Virus record (IMG/VR): IMGVR_UViG_3300025685_000019
Span: 1 to 27,166 of that record
DNA length: 27,166 nt
Reading direction: 5' to 3' (one strand)
Source: a virus
Shown one piece after another: positions 1-7,724 of this stretch; position 1 is the stretch's first letter; each line of letters opens with the position of its first letter. The notes under the pieces were generated by a model. The model was given only the letters and a program-made list of their open reading frames with translations. It was not told where the DNA came from and did no database searches. The position numbers were made by a program, and so were the translations under genes.

Positions 1-1284
1 ATACCATTTATGCAATTAAAGGCTAGACATCGTAGAGAAGTTGTTGAGGAAATACTTGACATACAAATCTTCTCCACAATGAATATGATTCTAAAACAAA
101 AACTAAAAACTGTGTTTGATGATATTCGTGATATTGAATATCAATTTAACTTAGAAACAGAAAAGGTCAGTTTACAAGAAAATCTTATATCTGATTTACA
201 AGACAATAAAGATAAGATTATCAAACAAAAACAAGATTTGATTAACAACAATGAAAAAGAAATATTTAAGAGAAATAAAGAAAAAACTGATTTGCAACTT
301 TTAGATGAAAAATTATTAAAAACAATATCAGATAAGGCTTCTGCTGAAACTAAACTTTCTAAACTAAAAGAAATAAAAGCTACACTAAATGAAAAACACA
401 AATCACATTCGGAAATGATTGAGTTCTTTGAAACTAATGAAGACTGCCCTACCTGTCAACAACATATTGATGAAGTTTTTAAAGAAGGTATTGTCACATC
501 TAAAAGGTCTGATATTGAAGAACTACAATTTGGTATGGGTAAATTAAAAGAAGAATTAACCAAAGCTTCTAATAGAACAAATGAGATTAAAAACATTACT
601 AGTGATATTAGAAGTAACTCTGTTAAACTTGCAACAATACAACAATCTATTGTAGAACTAGAAAAGTTTAATGCTAAACTTCAAACAGAGATTGAACACT
701 TTGTCAAAGATGGTGTTGGTCAATCAGACCTCGATAAACTTGAAGAATTAAATAAAAATGTAAAAGTGATTGGTAATCGCAGGACTGAACTAAAAGAAGA
801 TAAAACTTATTTTGAAGCATCAAAAAGTATGTTGATGGATACTGGCATTAAGACTAAAATCATTAAACAATATCTGCCAGTTATGAATAAGTTGATTAAC
901 AAGTATCTAACATCAATGGAATTTTATGTTAACTTTACACTAGATGAAAACTTTGAAGAAACAATAAAGTCAAGACATCGTGATGAGTTTTCTTATGCAT
1001 CATTTAGTGAAGGTGAGAAAATGAGAATTGACCTTGCACTACTCTTTACTTGGAGAGCTATTGCAAAGATGAAAAATTCAACGAATACAAATCTACTTAT
1101 CTTAGATGAGATATTCGATAGTTCACTTGATGGAACAGGAACAGATGAGTTTCTAAAAATATTGGGAACTCTGAATGATGAAAATGTATTTGTAATATCA
1201 CACAAACAAGATGCACTTGCTGATAAATTTAGAAGCACAATTAAATTTATTAAAGAGAAAAATTTTAGCCATATAAAGGAATAA
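1..1284 (+). CDS. 46: gp46-like recombination endonuclease subunit (SbcC/Rad50 type), 5' end missing
   Basis: The frame is open from base 1, so the gene starts upstream; the first in-frame ATG at 10 is internal. The visible part is the C-terminal three quarters of an SMC-like ATPase. It has a long coiled coil, a zinc-hook CPTC at 445-456 in the middle of the coil, a second coil, then the ABC signature (FSEGEKMR, near 1005-1028) and a Walker B with catalytic acid (LLILDEIFD, near 1090-1116). The N-terminal Walker A lies outside the window. In T4, gp46 pairs with gp47 as the Mre11/Rad50-like complex that resects DNA ends for recombination-dependent replication. The order of 46 before uvsX/45/44/62/regA fits a T4-like phage. 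Only three bases separate its stop from the next start. Confidence 0.93.
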   Translation: MPFMQLKARHRREVVEEILDIQIFSTMNMILKQKLKTVFDDIRDIEYQFNLETEKVSLQENLISDLQDNKDKIIKQKQDLINNNEKEIFKRNKEKTDLQLLDEKLLKTISDKASAETKLSKLKEIKATLNEKHKSHSEMIEFFETNEDCPTCQQHIDEVFKEGIVTSKRSDIEELQFGMGKLKEELTKASNRTNEIKNITSDIRSNSVKLATIQQSIVELEKFNAKLQTEIEHFVKDGVGQSDLDKLEELNKNVKVIGNRRTELKEDKTYFEASKSMLMDTGIKTKIIKQYLPVMNKLINKYLTSMEFYVNFTLDENFEETIKSRHRDEFSYASFSEGEKMRIDLALLFTWRAIAKMKNSTNTNLLILDEIFDSSLDGTGTDEFLKILGTLNDENVFVISHKQDALADKFRSTIKFIKEKNFSHIKE

Positions 1285-1287
1285 ATA

Positions 1288-2598
1288 ATGTTACTGATTA
1301 ACGGAGATTGCATTAAAGAAATGCAGAAACTAATTGATGATGGTGTACAAGTGGATTCAGTTGTTACCGACCCACCATACGAACTTGGATTCATGGGTAA
1401 GAGTTGGGATTCAACAGGTATTGCGTTCAATCCAAAAACTTGGGAACTTGCATTGAAACTTCTGAAGCCAGGCGGCTATCTACTTGGATTTTCTGCTTCT
1501 CGTAATTATCACAGAATGGCAGTTGCAATAGAAGATGCTGGATTTGAAATTCGTGACCAGATGATGTGGTTATATGGAAGTGGATTTCCAAAGAGTTTGA
1601 ATATTGGTAAGGCGATAGATAAAAAGAATGGTGTTCAAGGAGATGTGATTGGTACACGCAAAGTTACATCATCTGACATTGGACAGAAAAGTGGTTGGAA
1701 TCATCTTAACACAGACAGAGGTGATTATGAATATAGAGAAATAATGAATGAATACGAGGGTTGGGGAACTGCACTCAAACCAGCACACGAACCTATCGTA
1801 ATGGCGAGAAAACCTCTATCAGAAAAGTCTATTGTAGATAACGTATTAAAACATGGCACTGGTGCAATTAACATTGATGGTTGTAGGATAGAGGGTAATG
1901 AAGCAAATGGTGCAGAAAGAAAAAAGGTAGTTCGTAAATCTAGAAGTGAAGATGGAGTCTGGACAGATGGAAACTCTGGTATGAAAGCAGAGGGAACACA
2001 ATATGCAGATGCAGACCCAAGAGGTAGATTTCCAGCAAATGTTATGCATGATGGAAGTGATGTGATTACAAAAGAGTTTCCACAAACAGGCAAGTCTGGA
2101 AGTGTTAAACCTATTGACAAACAAAAAACAAATGATGTTTTTGGTAAGTATAATGAGGTTAAAGAGTTTCAAGCATATGATGATGAGGGTTCAGCTGCAA
2201 GATTTTTCTATTGTCCTAAGACATCAAGTGCAGAGAGAAACAGAGGACTAGAGAACTTTACTGCAAAACCTATAGCGTGGGGTAACCAAGCAAAAGCAGA
2301 ACTAAAAAGAGGAAATTTAGATTTTGCTGCTGATGGTGATGGAACTAAACATAATAAAGTATCAATGAGATTGAACACCCACCCAACAGTTAAACCTGTT
2401 GAGTTGATGAAATACCTATGCCGACTTGTAACACCAAAAGGTGGTATAGTTCTTGACCCATTTATGGGAAGTGGTTCTACAGGAATGGCTGCAAAAGACG
2501 AGGGGTTTGATTTTATAGGTATTGAAAAAGACGAAGAATACTTTAAGATTTGCGAATCACGAATAAAAACAACTTCACCACTTATGGATTTCATGTAA
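1288..2598 (+). CDS. DNA methyltransferase, beta class (N6-adenine or N4-cytosine)
   Basis: The catalytic motif IV, DPPY, is at residues 28-31. The SAM-binding motif I (LDPFMGSGST) is near the C-terminus at about 389-398, preceded by HPTVKPVELM. This circular order (IV, target-recognition region, I) defines the beta class, whose members methylate adenine N6 or cytosine N4. At 436 aa it is long, with roughly 300 residues between the motifs, enough for a sizeable target-recognition region. ATG 1288 follows AAAGGA with good spacing. No cognate restriction nuclease is adjacent, so protection of phage DNA against host restriction is the likeliest role. Target sequence and base cannot be read from the protein. 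Confidence 0.9.
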   Translation: MLLINGDCIKEMQKLIDDGVQVDSVVTDPPYELGFMGKSWDSTGIAFNPKTWELALKLLKPGGYLLGFSASRNYHRMAVAIEDAGFEIRDQMMWLYGSGFPKSLNIGKAIDKKNGVQGDVIGTRKVTSSDIGQKSGWNHLNTDRGDYEYREIMNEYEGWGTALKPAHEPIVMARKPLSEKSIVDNVLKHGTGAINIDGCRIEGNEANGAERKKVVRKSRSEDGVWTDGNSGMKAEGTQYADADPRGRFPANVMHDGSDVITKEFPQTGKSGSVKPIDKQKTNDVFGKYNEVKEFQAYDDEGSAARFFYCPKTSSAERNRGLENFTAKPIAWGNQAKAELKRGNLDFAADGDGTKHNKVSMRLNTHPTVKPVELMKYLCRLVTPKGGIVLDPFMGSGSTGMAAKDEGFDFIGIEKDEEYFKICESRIKTTSPLMDFM

Positions 2599-2618
2599 AA
2601 TCGTGATAGTAATCACAA

Positions 2619-2636
2619 ATTTATTTTAAAATAAAT
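2619..2636. repeat. Perfect 18-base AT palindrome downstream of the methyltransferase
   Basis: ATTTATTTTAAAATAAAT is identical to its own reverse complement. A small GTGAT/ATCAC stem (2603-2607 with 2612-2616) precedes it. The pair sits between the methyltransferase stop and the promoter of the next gene. It could be a weak transcript-end structure or an operator. There is no GC-rich stem with a U tract, so I do not call it a terminator. Confidence 0.4.
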
Positions 2637-2647
2637 CTCAAAAGCCC

Positions 2648-2676
2648 TTGACTTTGCTTTGTTTATTGTGTATAAT
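2648..2676 (+). promoter_or_regulatory. Sigma70-type promoter for the CobT-like gene
   Basis: TTGACT at 2648-2653, a 17-base spacer and a perfect TATAAT at 2671-2676. The transcript would start near 2683, about 25 bases before ATG 2709. The core AGCCCTTGACTTT (2643-2655) recurs exactly at the next promoter (4972-4984). Confidence 0.85.
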
Positions 2677-2708
2677 GGTAACATAGAATAAAAAAAGAGA
2701 GAAAAGTT

Positions 2709-4973
2709 ATGAGAGACTTATCTACCATTGCAAAACTACTTGCTGAAGAAGATATTTTTGTACAAAACAAAAATCAATCTACAGCATCGTTTGATGTTAA
2801 AAATCGTGTACTTTCACTTCCTATTTGGAAAGAAATGTCTAAACCAATTCAAGAGTTAATGACTATCCACGAAGTAGGTCATGCCCTAGAAACACCACTA
2901 GAACAATTAGAACAAGCGGAAAAAGAAAATATAGAATTTTCAGTATTAAATGTTTTAGAAGATGTTCGTATTGAAAAATCTGTTCAAAAGAAATATCCCG
3001 GCTCTGTTCGTATTTTCAAAAAAGGTTATCAAGAACTGATTTCCATGAATTTCTTTGGAACTAAAGAACTTAATATTTCTGAACTTAATCTTATTGATAG
3101 AATCAATCTGCATTATAAACATCATTCAGATATTCCTTTTTCTGTTGATGAAAATGTTTGGGTACAAAAAGCAAACCAAACTGTGACTCCTGATGATGTT
3201 TTAACCCTTGCAAAAGAAATCATTGATTTTGTTGGAAACAACCCAGAAAGTCAGTCTAAATCACCCTCTCAAGACGATACAGAGGGTGCTAAAGACATGG
3301 TAGAGGACGACACCAACTCACAAGATGATGAAAATCAAAGTGATGATTTTGATACATCAAACAGTCCTTCAGCAGAAAATGAAACAAAAACTCTTGATAA
3401 CAATCAGAAAGATTCTAATTCTGATTCAACAAAATCAGATGATACTGATGGTGTTAAATCAGAGGAAAAACAAACAGTTGCTCAAAATCAAGCTAAAGGT
3501 AGTGACAATTCTGATACTAAAGAAATAATTTCTGTTACAGATATTGCGTCAAGAGGCTCAGTTAAAAACTTATTGTCTGATGCTACTAATGATATTTCTT
3601 ATGCTTCTATTCCTAAGTTGATAATGAAAAATGTGATTGTTCCTAACAAAGAAATATTAGAAATTTTCAATGAACAGTATACTTGTCAAATGGAAAAACG
3701 TGATACAAAGTATTATGATTCTACACGATGTGAACTTGAAAAACTTAAAAAGGAAAGTAAAAAAACTGTTGCATATATGGTCAAAGAATTTGAAATGAAA
3801 AAGTCAGCTGATCTTTATTCGCGTTCATCTACTTCAAAAACGGGTTCGCTTGATATGGGTAAGTTACACACTTACAAATATAATGATGATCTGTTTGCAA
3901 AGATTACTACTTTGCCTGGCGAAACTAATCATGGTTTAGTTCTATTCCTAGATTGGTCTGGTTCAATGGCAAGTAATCTTATTGGTACTTTAAATCAGTT
4001 ATTCAATATTATTTGGTTTTGCAATCGCACACAAATTCCTTTTGAAGTTTTTGCTTTCAGTAACAATTCATTACTTCAAAATGATGAACGCCCAAACCAA
4101 AAATTTAAATCTGAAGATTTGTCTATCCCAGAGTTAAAATTGCTTCAATTCTTTTCAAATAAAATGTCTTTATCTGACCAGAATACTATGATGCATAATC
4201 TTTATATGATGGCTTTTCGTTGGAGTTGGATGACAACTGAAAATGATCGTAGCATACTAAGATATGAGTGTCCAATGAAAATGGAATTAAACAGTACTCC
4301 ATTAAATGATACAATAATTGCAGCAATGGATTTAGTTCCTGCATTTCAAAAAAAGTCTGGTGTTCAGAAAACCCATATTATTTTTTTGACTGATGGTGCA
4401 AGTAATGAGATAAGGAGCAAATTTACTATCAAAACAGATACAACTGGCAAAGATTTTGAAACTGTAGATAGAGATTTTTGTCCGTACTATAGTAGCTACA
4501 GAAATGCCGTCAATGCAAATCAAGATGTTTATTTTGATCCTACAACCAACACAAGAGTAAATTCTAAAGATATTACTGGCCGAAGTGTCCAAACTAAATG
4601 TCTTCTAAAACTTCTCAAAAAAAGATGCCCAGAGGCCTCTATTGTAAATTTCTTCGTTGCTGGAGAGGGGCGCAATGGTTCAGTAAGAACAAAAATTTTC
4701 CAAGATATCATTGGATATGAATGGGAGCACGAAGATTTAATAAAAAATTACAGAAAATCTTTAAGAAAAGATAATTTTGTTTCGATCGAAGGCGGGCAAG
4801 GATTCGATACTATTTACATTTTGCCCGGCATGAATGACTTAGATATGGACTCAGAGTTGGAAGTCGAAGTAGGTGCTTCAAAATCAGAACTTAAAAAAGC
4901 ATTCAAGCAAATGTCTAACAAGAAAATGCTGAACCGCCCATTGCTAAATAATTTCATAAAAATGGTCGCTTAG
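2709..4973 (+). CDS. CobT-like / MoxR-associated von Willebrand A domain protein
   Basis: This 754 aa protein has three parts. The N-terminal domain (1-175) contains HEVGH at 54-58 followed by LEDVRIE at 83-89, a pattern like zinc metallopeptidases and CobT relatives. Residues about 180-275 are a Ser/Asp/Glu-rich linker. The C-terminal half carries a vWA domain with a complete MIDAS: DWSGS at 415-419, and FLTDG at 559-563 as the later Asp motif. CobT and related vWA proteins work with a MoxR/CobS AAA+ ATPase in metal insertion or protein-complex remodelling. The next gene is exactly such an ATPase, so the two very likely act together. No CobN-like large chelatase subunit is present, so a cobalamin role is doubtful. 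ATG 2709 follows an AGAGAGAAAAG purine tract. Confidence 0.85.
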   Translation: MRDLSTIAKLLAEEDIFVQNKNQSTASFDVKNRVLSLPIWKEMSKPIQELMTIHEVGHALETPLEQLEQAEKENIEFSVLNVLEDVRIEKSVQKKYPGSVRIFKKGYQELISMNFFGTKELNISELNLIDRINLHYKHHSDIPFSVDENVWVQKANQTVTPDDVLTLAKEIIDFVGNNPESQSKSPSQDDTEGAKDMVEDDTNSQDDENQSDDFDTSNSPSAENETKTLDNNQKDSNSDSTKSDDTDGVKSEEKQTVAQNQAKGSDNSDTKEIISVTDIASRGSVKNLLSDATNDISYASIPKLIMKNVIVPNKEILEIFNEQYTCQMEKRDTKYYDSTRCELEKLKKESKKTVAYMVKEFEMKKSADLYSRSSTSKTGSLDMGKLHTYKYNDDLFAKITTLPGETNHGLVLFLDWSGSMASNLIGTLNQLFNIIWFCNRTQIPFEVFAFSNNSLLQNDERPNQKFKSEDLSIPELKLLQFFSNKMSLSDQNTMMHNLYMMAFRWSWMTTENDRSILRYECPMKMELNSTPLNDTIIAAMDLVPAFQKKSGVQKTHIIFLTDGASNEIRSKFTIKTDTTGKDFETVDRDFCPYYSSYRNAVNANQDVYFDPTTNTRVNSKDITGRSVQTKCLLKLLKKRCPEASIVNFFVAGEGRNGSVRTKIFQDIIGYEWEHEDLIKNYRKSLRKDNFVSIEGGQGFDTIYILPGMNDLDMDSELEVEVGASKSELKKAFKQMSNKKMLNRPLLNNFIKMVA

Positions 4974-4976
4974 CCC

Positions 4977-5005
4977 TTGACTTTATGGTTTAGTTGTGTT
5001 ATTAT
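4977..5005 (+). promoter_or_regulatory. Sigma70-type promoter for the CobS-like gene
   Basis: TTGACT at 4977-4982, a 17-base spacer and TATTAT at 5000-5005, followed by AGCTAGG. The -35 region begins inside the stop codon region of the vWA gene. The leader of about 45 bases contains a short GATTGA direct repeat (5017-5032). Confidence 0.85.
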
Positions 5006-5058
5006 AGCTAGGTAAGATTGAGATTGAGATTTTAAATTAATGAGAGAGAATATATATT

Positions 5059-6216
5059 ATGATTACATTTACTCCACAAAAACAAAAGTTTATTGATTCT
5101 GCAATAGAAATGTTTGGTTCGGGTTCTACTTTGACCAATCAACAAGTTGTTGATGCTTCTAAAACTGCTGGTGTTCCAAAAGCTGGTTGGTTTAAAAAGA
5201 AATATAAAGTTGGCTATAACCAATTTAAGTTACCATTAGAAGCTGCTCCTGCTCCTGCATCTGTTTCAGAAACTTCTGATGAGAATACTACTGTAAGTTT
5301 GATTGCAACTAATATGGAAAAACAAAATTTAATTCCTGCTCCCTTTGAAGGTTTTGTGCCTTGGGGTCATTTTAAAACATTAAAACAAATTACTAAATCT
5401 GGTTTATTTTATCCTGCCTTTGTTACAGGATTATCTGGTAATGGTAAAACTTTAATGATTGAACAAATTCATTCTGATATGAATAAAGAACTTATTCGTG
5501 TCAATATTACAATCGAAACTGATGAAGATGATTTACTTGGTGGTTTCAGACTAGTGAATGGTGAAACAAAGTTTGTGCCAGGCCCTGTAATCGAAGCAAT
5601 GGAACGCGGTTGTACTTTACTTCTTGACGAATGTGATCTGGGTTCTAACAAATTAATGTGTCTGCAACCTGTCCTTGAAGGTAAAGGTGTTTATCTCAAA
5701 AAAGTCAATAAGTGGGTCAAGCCTAAAGATGGTTTTAATGTGATGGCAACTGCTAACACTAAAGGTAAAGGTTCAGAAGATGGACGCTTTATTGGAACTA
5801 ATATTCTGAATGAAGCATTTCTTGAAAGATTTGCAATCACTATTGAACAACCATACGCTTCTGCTGCAACAGAAAAGAAAATCATTGTTGGTTCTATGAA
5901 AAAGTATGGCAATGTTGATGAAAACTTTGCAGACAATCTAGTAACTTGGGCAGAAGTAATTCGCAAAACTTTCTATGATGGTGGTGTTGATGAACTTATC
6001 TCAACTCGCCGTTTAGATCACATTGTAAAGGCTTATGCAATCTTTAAAGACAAGTCTAAATCAATCGAACTATGCGTTTCCAGATTTGATGAAGATACTA
6101 AAGATTCATTCTTAGACCTTTATTCTAAAATTGATGCTGGTATAAATCCTTTAGAAGATGAACAATCAGAAAAAATTGTCGAAGATGAATTAGTTAAATC
6201 AGAACGTCATTTTTAA
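5059..6216 (+). CDS. MoxR/CobS-like AAA+ ATPase
   Basis: This is a 385 aa AAA+ ATPase. Walker A is GLSGNGKT at 124-131. Walker B is LLLDECD at 187-193, with D190-E191 as the catalytic pair. A sensor-1-like MATANT follows at about 230. The first 60 residues look like a small separate helix-turn domain, followed by an Ala/Pro-rich link. T4-like marine phages commonly carry a gene annotated cobS, and this matches that type. Its immediate upstream neighbour is a MIDAS-containing vWA protein, the usual partner of MoxR ATPases. I therefore infer a two-component remodelling or chelatase-like machine acting on an unknown host or phage target. The ATG follows a GAGAGAA tract and has its own promoter. 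Confidence 0.87.
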   Translation: MITFTPQKQKFIDSAIEMFGSGSTLTNQQVVDASKTAGVPKAGWFKKKYKVGYNQFKLPLEAAPAPASVSETSDENTTVSLIATNMEKQNLIPAPFEGFVPWGHFKTLKQITKSGLFYPAFVTGLSGNGKTLMIEQIHSDMNKELIRVNITIETDEDDLLGGFRLVNGETKFVPGPVIEAMERGCTLLLDECDLGSNKLMCLQPVLEGKGVYLKKVNKWVKPKDGFNVMATANTKGKGSEDGRFIGTNILNEAFLERFAITIEQPYASAATEKKIIVGSMKKYGNVDENFADNLVTWAEVIRKTFYDGGVDELISTRRLDHIVKAYAIFKDKSKSIELCVSRFDEDTKDSFLDLYSKIDAGINPLEDEQSEKIVEDELVKSERHF

Positions 6217-6230
6217 AGTACTATAAACAT

Positions 6231-6260
6231 AATAGGAGATAATAGGAGATAATAAGAGAT
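6231..6260 (+). repeat. Three tandem 10-base units carrying Shine-Dalgarno sequences
   Basis: AATAGGAGAT (6231-6240), AATAGGAGAT (6241-6250) and AATAAGAGAT (6251-6260) lie directly in front of ATG 6264. Each unit contains an AGGAG or AAGAG ribosome-binding core. The middle unit (AGGAG 6244-6248) has workable spacing of about 15; the degenerate last one (AAGAG) is closest. The array looks like replication slippage and could tune translation by copy number. Confidence 0.8.
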
Positions 6261-6263
6261 AAT

Positions 6264-6659
6264 ATGAAAAAACAAAATGCTTTTAAAAGAATGATAATGC
6301 TCTCCGTATCATTGTGGCGAGTTGTGATGAACGTGAAGTACAACCCACTAAAATATGTTCCTTGTCCAAAATTACAAGCTTACTTTATGCTAGTTTTGTT
6401 TATGATTTGGAGTGTATTTTTTGGATTTGTCGCTTCAGTTCATTTAGGATTTGTGAATTACAGCACTGTAGCAAGTATAATTATTCATCTATCTATAATT
6501 GTGCCTTTAGTTATAACAAATGCAGTATTCGTAGATGCAGAACGCGATGGCCACAAATGGTTAGCTGAGTGGAAAAAAGAGCAGTCCAGATATAAAATAT
6601 TTGCAAATCGTTTAAAAACAAAAAATGCTGTTATATGGAAACCAGATATAGAAGCCTAA
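6264..6659 (+). CDS. Small membrane protein with two predicted helices, function unknown
   Basis: This 131 aa protein has a basic N-terminus, a first hydrophobic stretch at about 38-60 (rich in F, L, M, V) and a second at about 68-90, then a charged C-terminal tail of 40 residues. With the positive-inside rule, both ends probably face the cytoplasm, with a short external loop around residues 62-67. I do not recognise the family. It sits between the AAA+ ATPase and a small exported protein. In T4-like phages, inner-membrane proteins in early regions often act in superinfection exclusion or lysis control, but nothing in the sequence proves that. Translation is preceded by the triple Shine-Dalgarno repeat. 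Confidence 0.7.
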   Translation: MKKQNAFKRMIMLSVSLWRVVMNVKYNPLKYVPCPKLQAYFMLVLFMIWSVFFGFVASVHLGFVNYSTVASIIIHLSIIVPLVITNAVFVDAERDGHKWLAEWKKEQSRYKIFANRLKTKNAVIWKPDIEA

Positions 6660-6720
6660 AATATTACTTAAAATATCGTAAATAAGTATTACATTTTTAT
6701 GACATGGAATAAATATTTAT

Positions 6721-6739
6721 GATAACCATAAAAGTTATC
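6721..6739 (+). other. Small hairpin in the leader of the exported-protein gene
   Basis: GATAAC (6721-6726) pairs perfectly with GTTATC (6734-6739) around a CATAAAA loop, 28 bases before ATG 6768. The 108-base gap 6660-6767 otherwise holds only AT-rich sequence, including the palindrome ATAAATATTTAT at 6709-6720. I see no convincing promoter in it. Confidence 0.35.
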
Positions 6740-6767
6740 TCCACTTAAAATCAAAAAAGGAGTTAAT

Positions 6768-7088
6768 ATGAAAAGGTTTGTTTTAGTTGTAATGCTTGCT
6801 AGTTTGCCATTTACAATACAAGCTGCTGACCGAGAGTTTCAAAACAAAGTAAAGGTAAAGTTTGATCTTATACAAGACCTATATCTTCAAGGCACTTTGA
6901 AATCTTATCAAACCACAGAAGATAATTTTTATCTTGCATCAAAAGAAGTTGTGTTTGGTAAAGTTTGGAAACCAATTAGCAACACTAAAGTTAATACATA
7001 TATTGAAAAAGATTTTAATAGACGAGGCAAAAATAATAATACATTTACAGGTGTTGATGTTGAATTTAAATTCGATCTTACAAAATAA
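6768..7088 (+). CDS. Small exported (periplasmic) protein, function unknown
   Basis: This 106 aa protein starts with a textbook Sec signal peptide. It has MKR, then a hydrophobic core through about residue 15, and a likely signal peptidase I site after IQA or IQAA (residues 17-20). The mature part is about 86 residues, rich in Lys, Asn, Phe and beta-prone, with no cysteine pairs or lipobox. The ATG follows AAAAAGGAG with ideal spacing. I do not recognise the family. An exported early phage protein next to a membrane protein suggests a role at the host envelope, such as blocking a second infection. This is inference from context only. Confidence 0.72.
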   Translation: MKRFVLVVMLASLPFTIQAADREFQNKVKVKFDLIQDLYLQGTLKSYQTTEDNFYLASKEVVFGKVWKPISNTKVNTYIEKDFNRRGKNNNTFTGVDVEFKFDLTK

Positions 7089-7195
7089 TTATGTAAAAGA
7101 TTTTAATCTAGGGTTACAATCTTTATATATAATAGGTGATGCCGTAAAGGGTCACACACAACAATCTTGCTTAAATTTAAAAGGAGATAACTATT

Positions 7196-7642
7196 ATGGT
7201 TACAAGCAAAAATATTAGTATGAGTTTATTAGAACAAGTGGCTGCACTCAGTCCTTACACTGTAGGTTTTGAAAGGCAATTTAGTCGATTAAAAGACTTC
7301 GAGAGTTTACAAAAACAAACTACAGGATACCCACCTTATAACATTCGCAAAGTAGACGACTACATTCATGTCATTGAACTTGCTTTAGCAGGATTCAGTA
7401 AAGATGATGTAGAAGTTGAAATTGCAGATGGCAAACTAACTATTCGTTCTGTAAAAGAAAGTGATACTGAAGATGATGGAACAATTCATCGTGGCATTTC
7501 TTATAGAAAGTTCAATCGTCAGTTTACACTTGCTGATGATATTATAGTAAATGAGGCCTCATTAGATAATGGTCTTTTGACTGTTACTTTGGAACAAGTT
7601 GTTCCAGAGGAAAAGAAACCAAGACTCATTGAAATAAAATAA
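7196..7642 (+). CDS. Hsp20 / alpha-crystallin small heat-shock protein
   Basis: This 148 aa protein matches bacterial IbpA-type chaperones. The N-terminus (1-45) has IbpA-like SPYTVGFERQF-type sequence. The alpha-crystallin domain runs from about 46 (YPPYNIRK) to 135, with the family signature ASLDNGLLTV at 121-130. The C-terminal tail ends in IEIK, close to the I-x-I/V oligomerisation motif. Small heat-shock proteins hold unfolding proteins for refolding, and marine T4-like phages often carry one, thought to help virion assembly or protect phage enzymes. ATG 7196 follows AAGGAG with good spacing. The 107-base gap upstream contains a TATAAT-like box (7128-7133), but I cannot pair it with a good -35. 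A terminator hairpin lies just after the stop. Confidence 0.92.
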   Translation: MVTSKNISMSLLEQVAALSPYTVGFERQFSRLKDFESLQKQTTGYPPYNIRKVDDYIHVIELALAGFSKDDVEVEIADGKLTIRSVKESDTEDDGTIHRGISYRKFNRQFTLADDIIVNEASLDNGLLTVTLEQVVPEEKKPRLIEIK

Positions 7643-7652
7643 AAAAAATCAG

Positions 7653-7678
7653 AAAAGGGGTTGACAATAACCCCTTTT
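7653..7678 (+). terminator. Intrinsic terminator after hsp20, overlapping the next promoter
   Basis: AAAAGGGGTT (7653-7662) pairs perfectly with AACCCCTTTT (7669-7678) around the loop GACAAT, and six T follow the C run. This is a classic GC-core, T-tract terminator. Its ascending arm and loop supply the TTGACA -35 box of the following promoter. Confidence 0.82.
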
Positions 7679-7690
7679 TTGTGTTATTAT
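7661..7690 (+). promoter_or_regulatory. Sigma70-type promoter embedded in the hsp20 terminator
   Basis: A consensus TTGACA at 7661-7666 lies in the terminator hairpin; TATTAT at 7685-7690 follows an 18-base spacer and is followed by AGATGG. It would drive the 2OG oxygenase, uvsX and downstream replication genes. The terminator and promoter share about 18 bases. Confidence 0.8.
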
Positions 7691-7724
7691 AGATGGAATA
7701 AATTGATAAAGGTTATTAAATATT

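Noticed and set aside
993-1430. Minus-strand open frame of 145 codons
   Set aside because: It runs antisense through the conserved end of gene 46 and the start of the methyltransferase. It has Ser/Ile/Leu-rich shadow composition, no ribosome site and no recognisable motif.
6709-6720. ATAAATATTTAT palindrome as a late promoter
   Set aside because: It matches only seven of eight late consensus positions, and the symmetry follows easily from AT richness; no support for late expression of the next gene.
7128-7133. TATAAT box upstream of hsp20
   Set aside because: No acceptable -35 hexamer at 16-18 bases, so I did not list it as a promoter.
6934-7218. Plus-strand frame of 94 codons overlapping the exported-protein gene
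   Set aside because: It is out of frame with the clearly exported protein, lacks a ribosome site and runs through an intergenic leader; it looks accidental.
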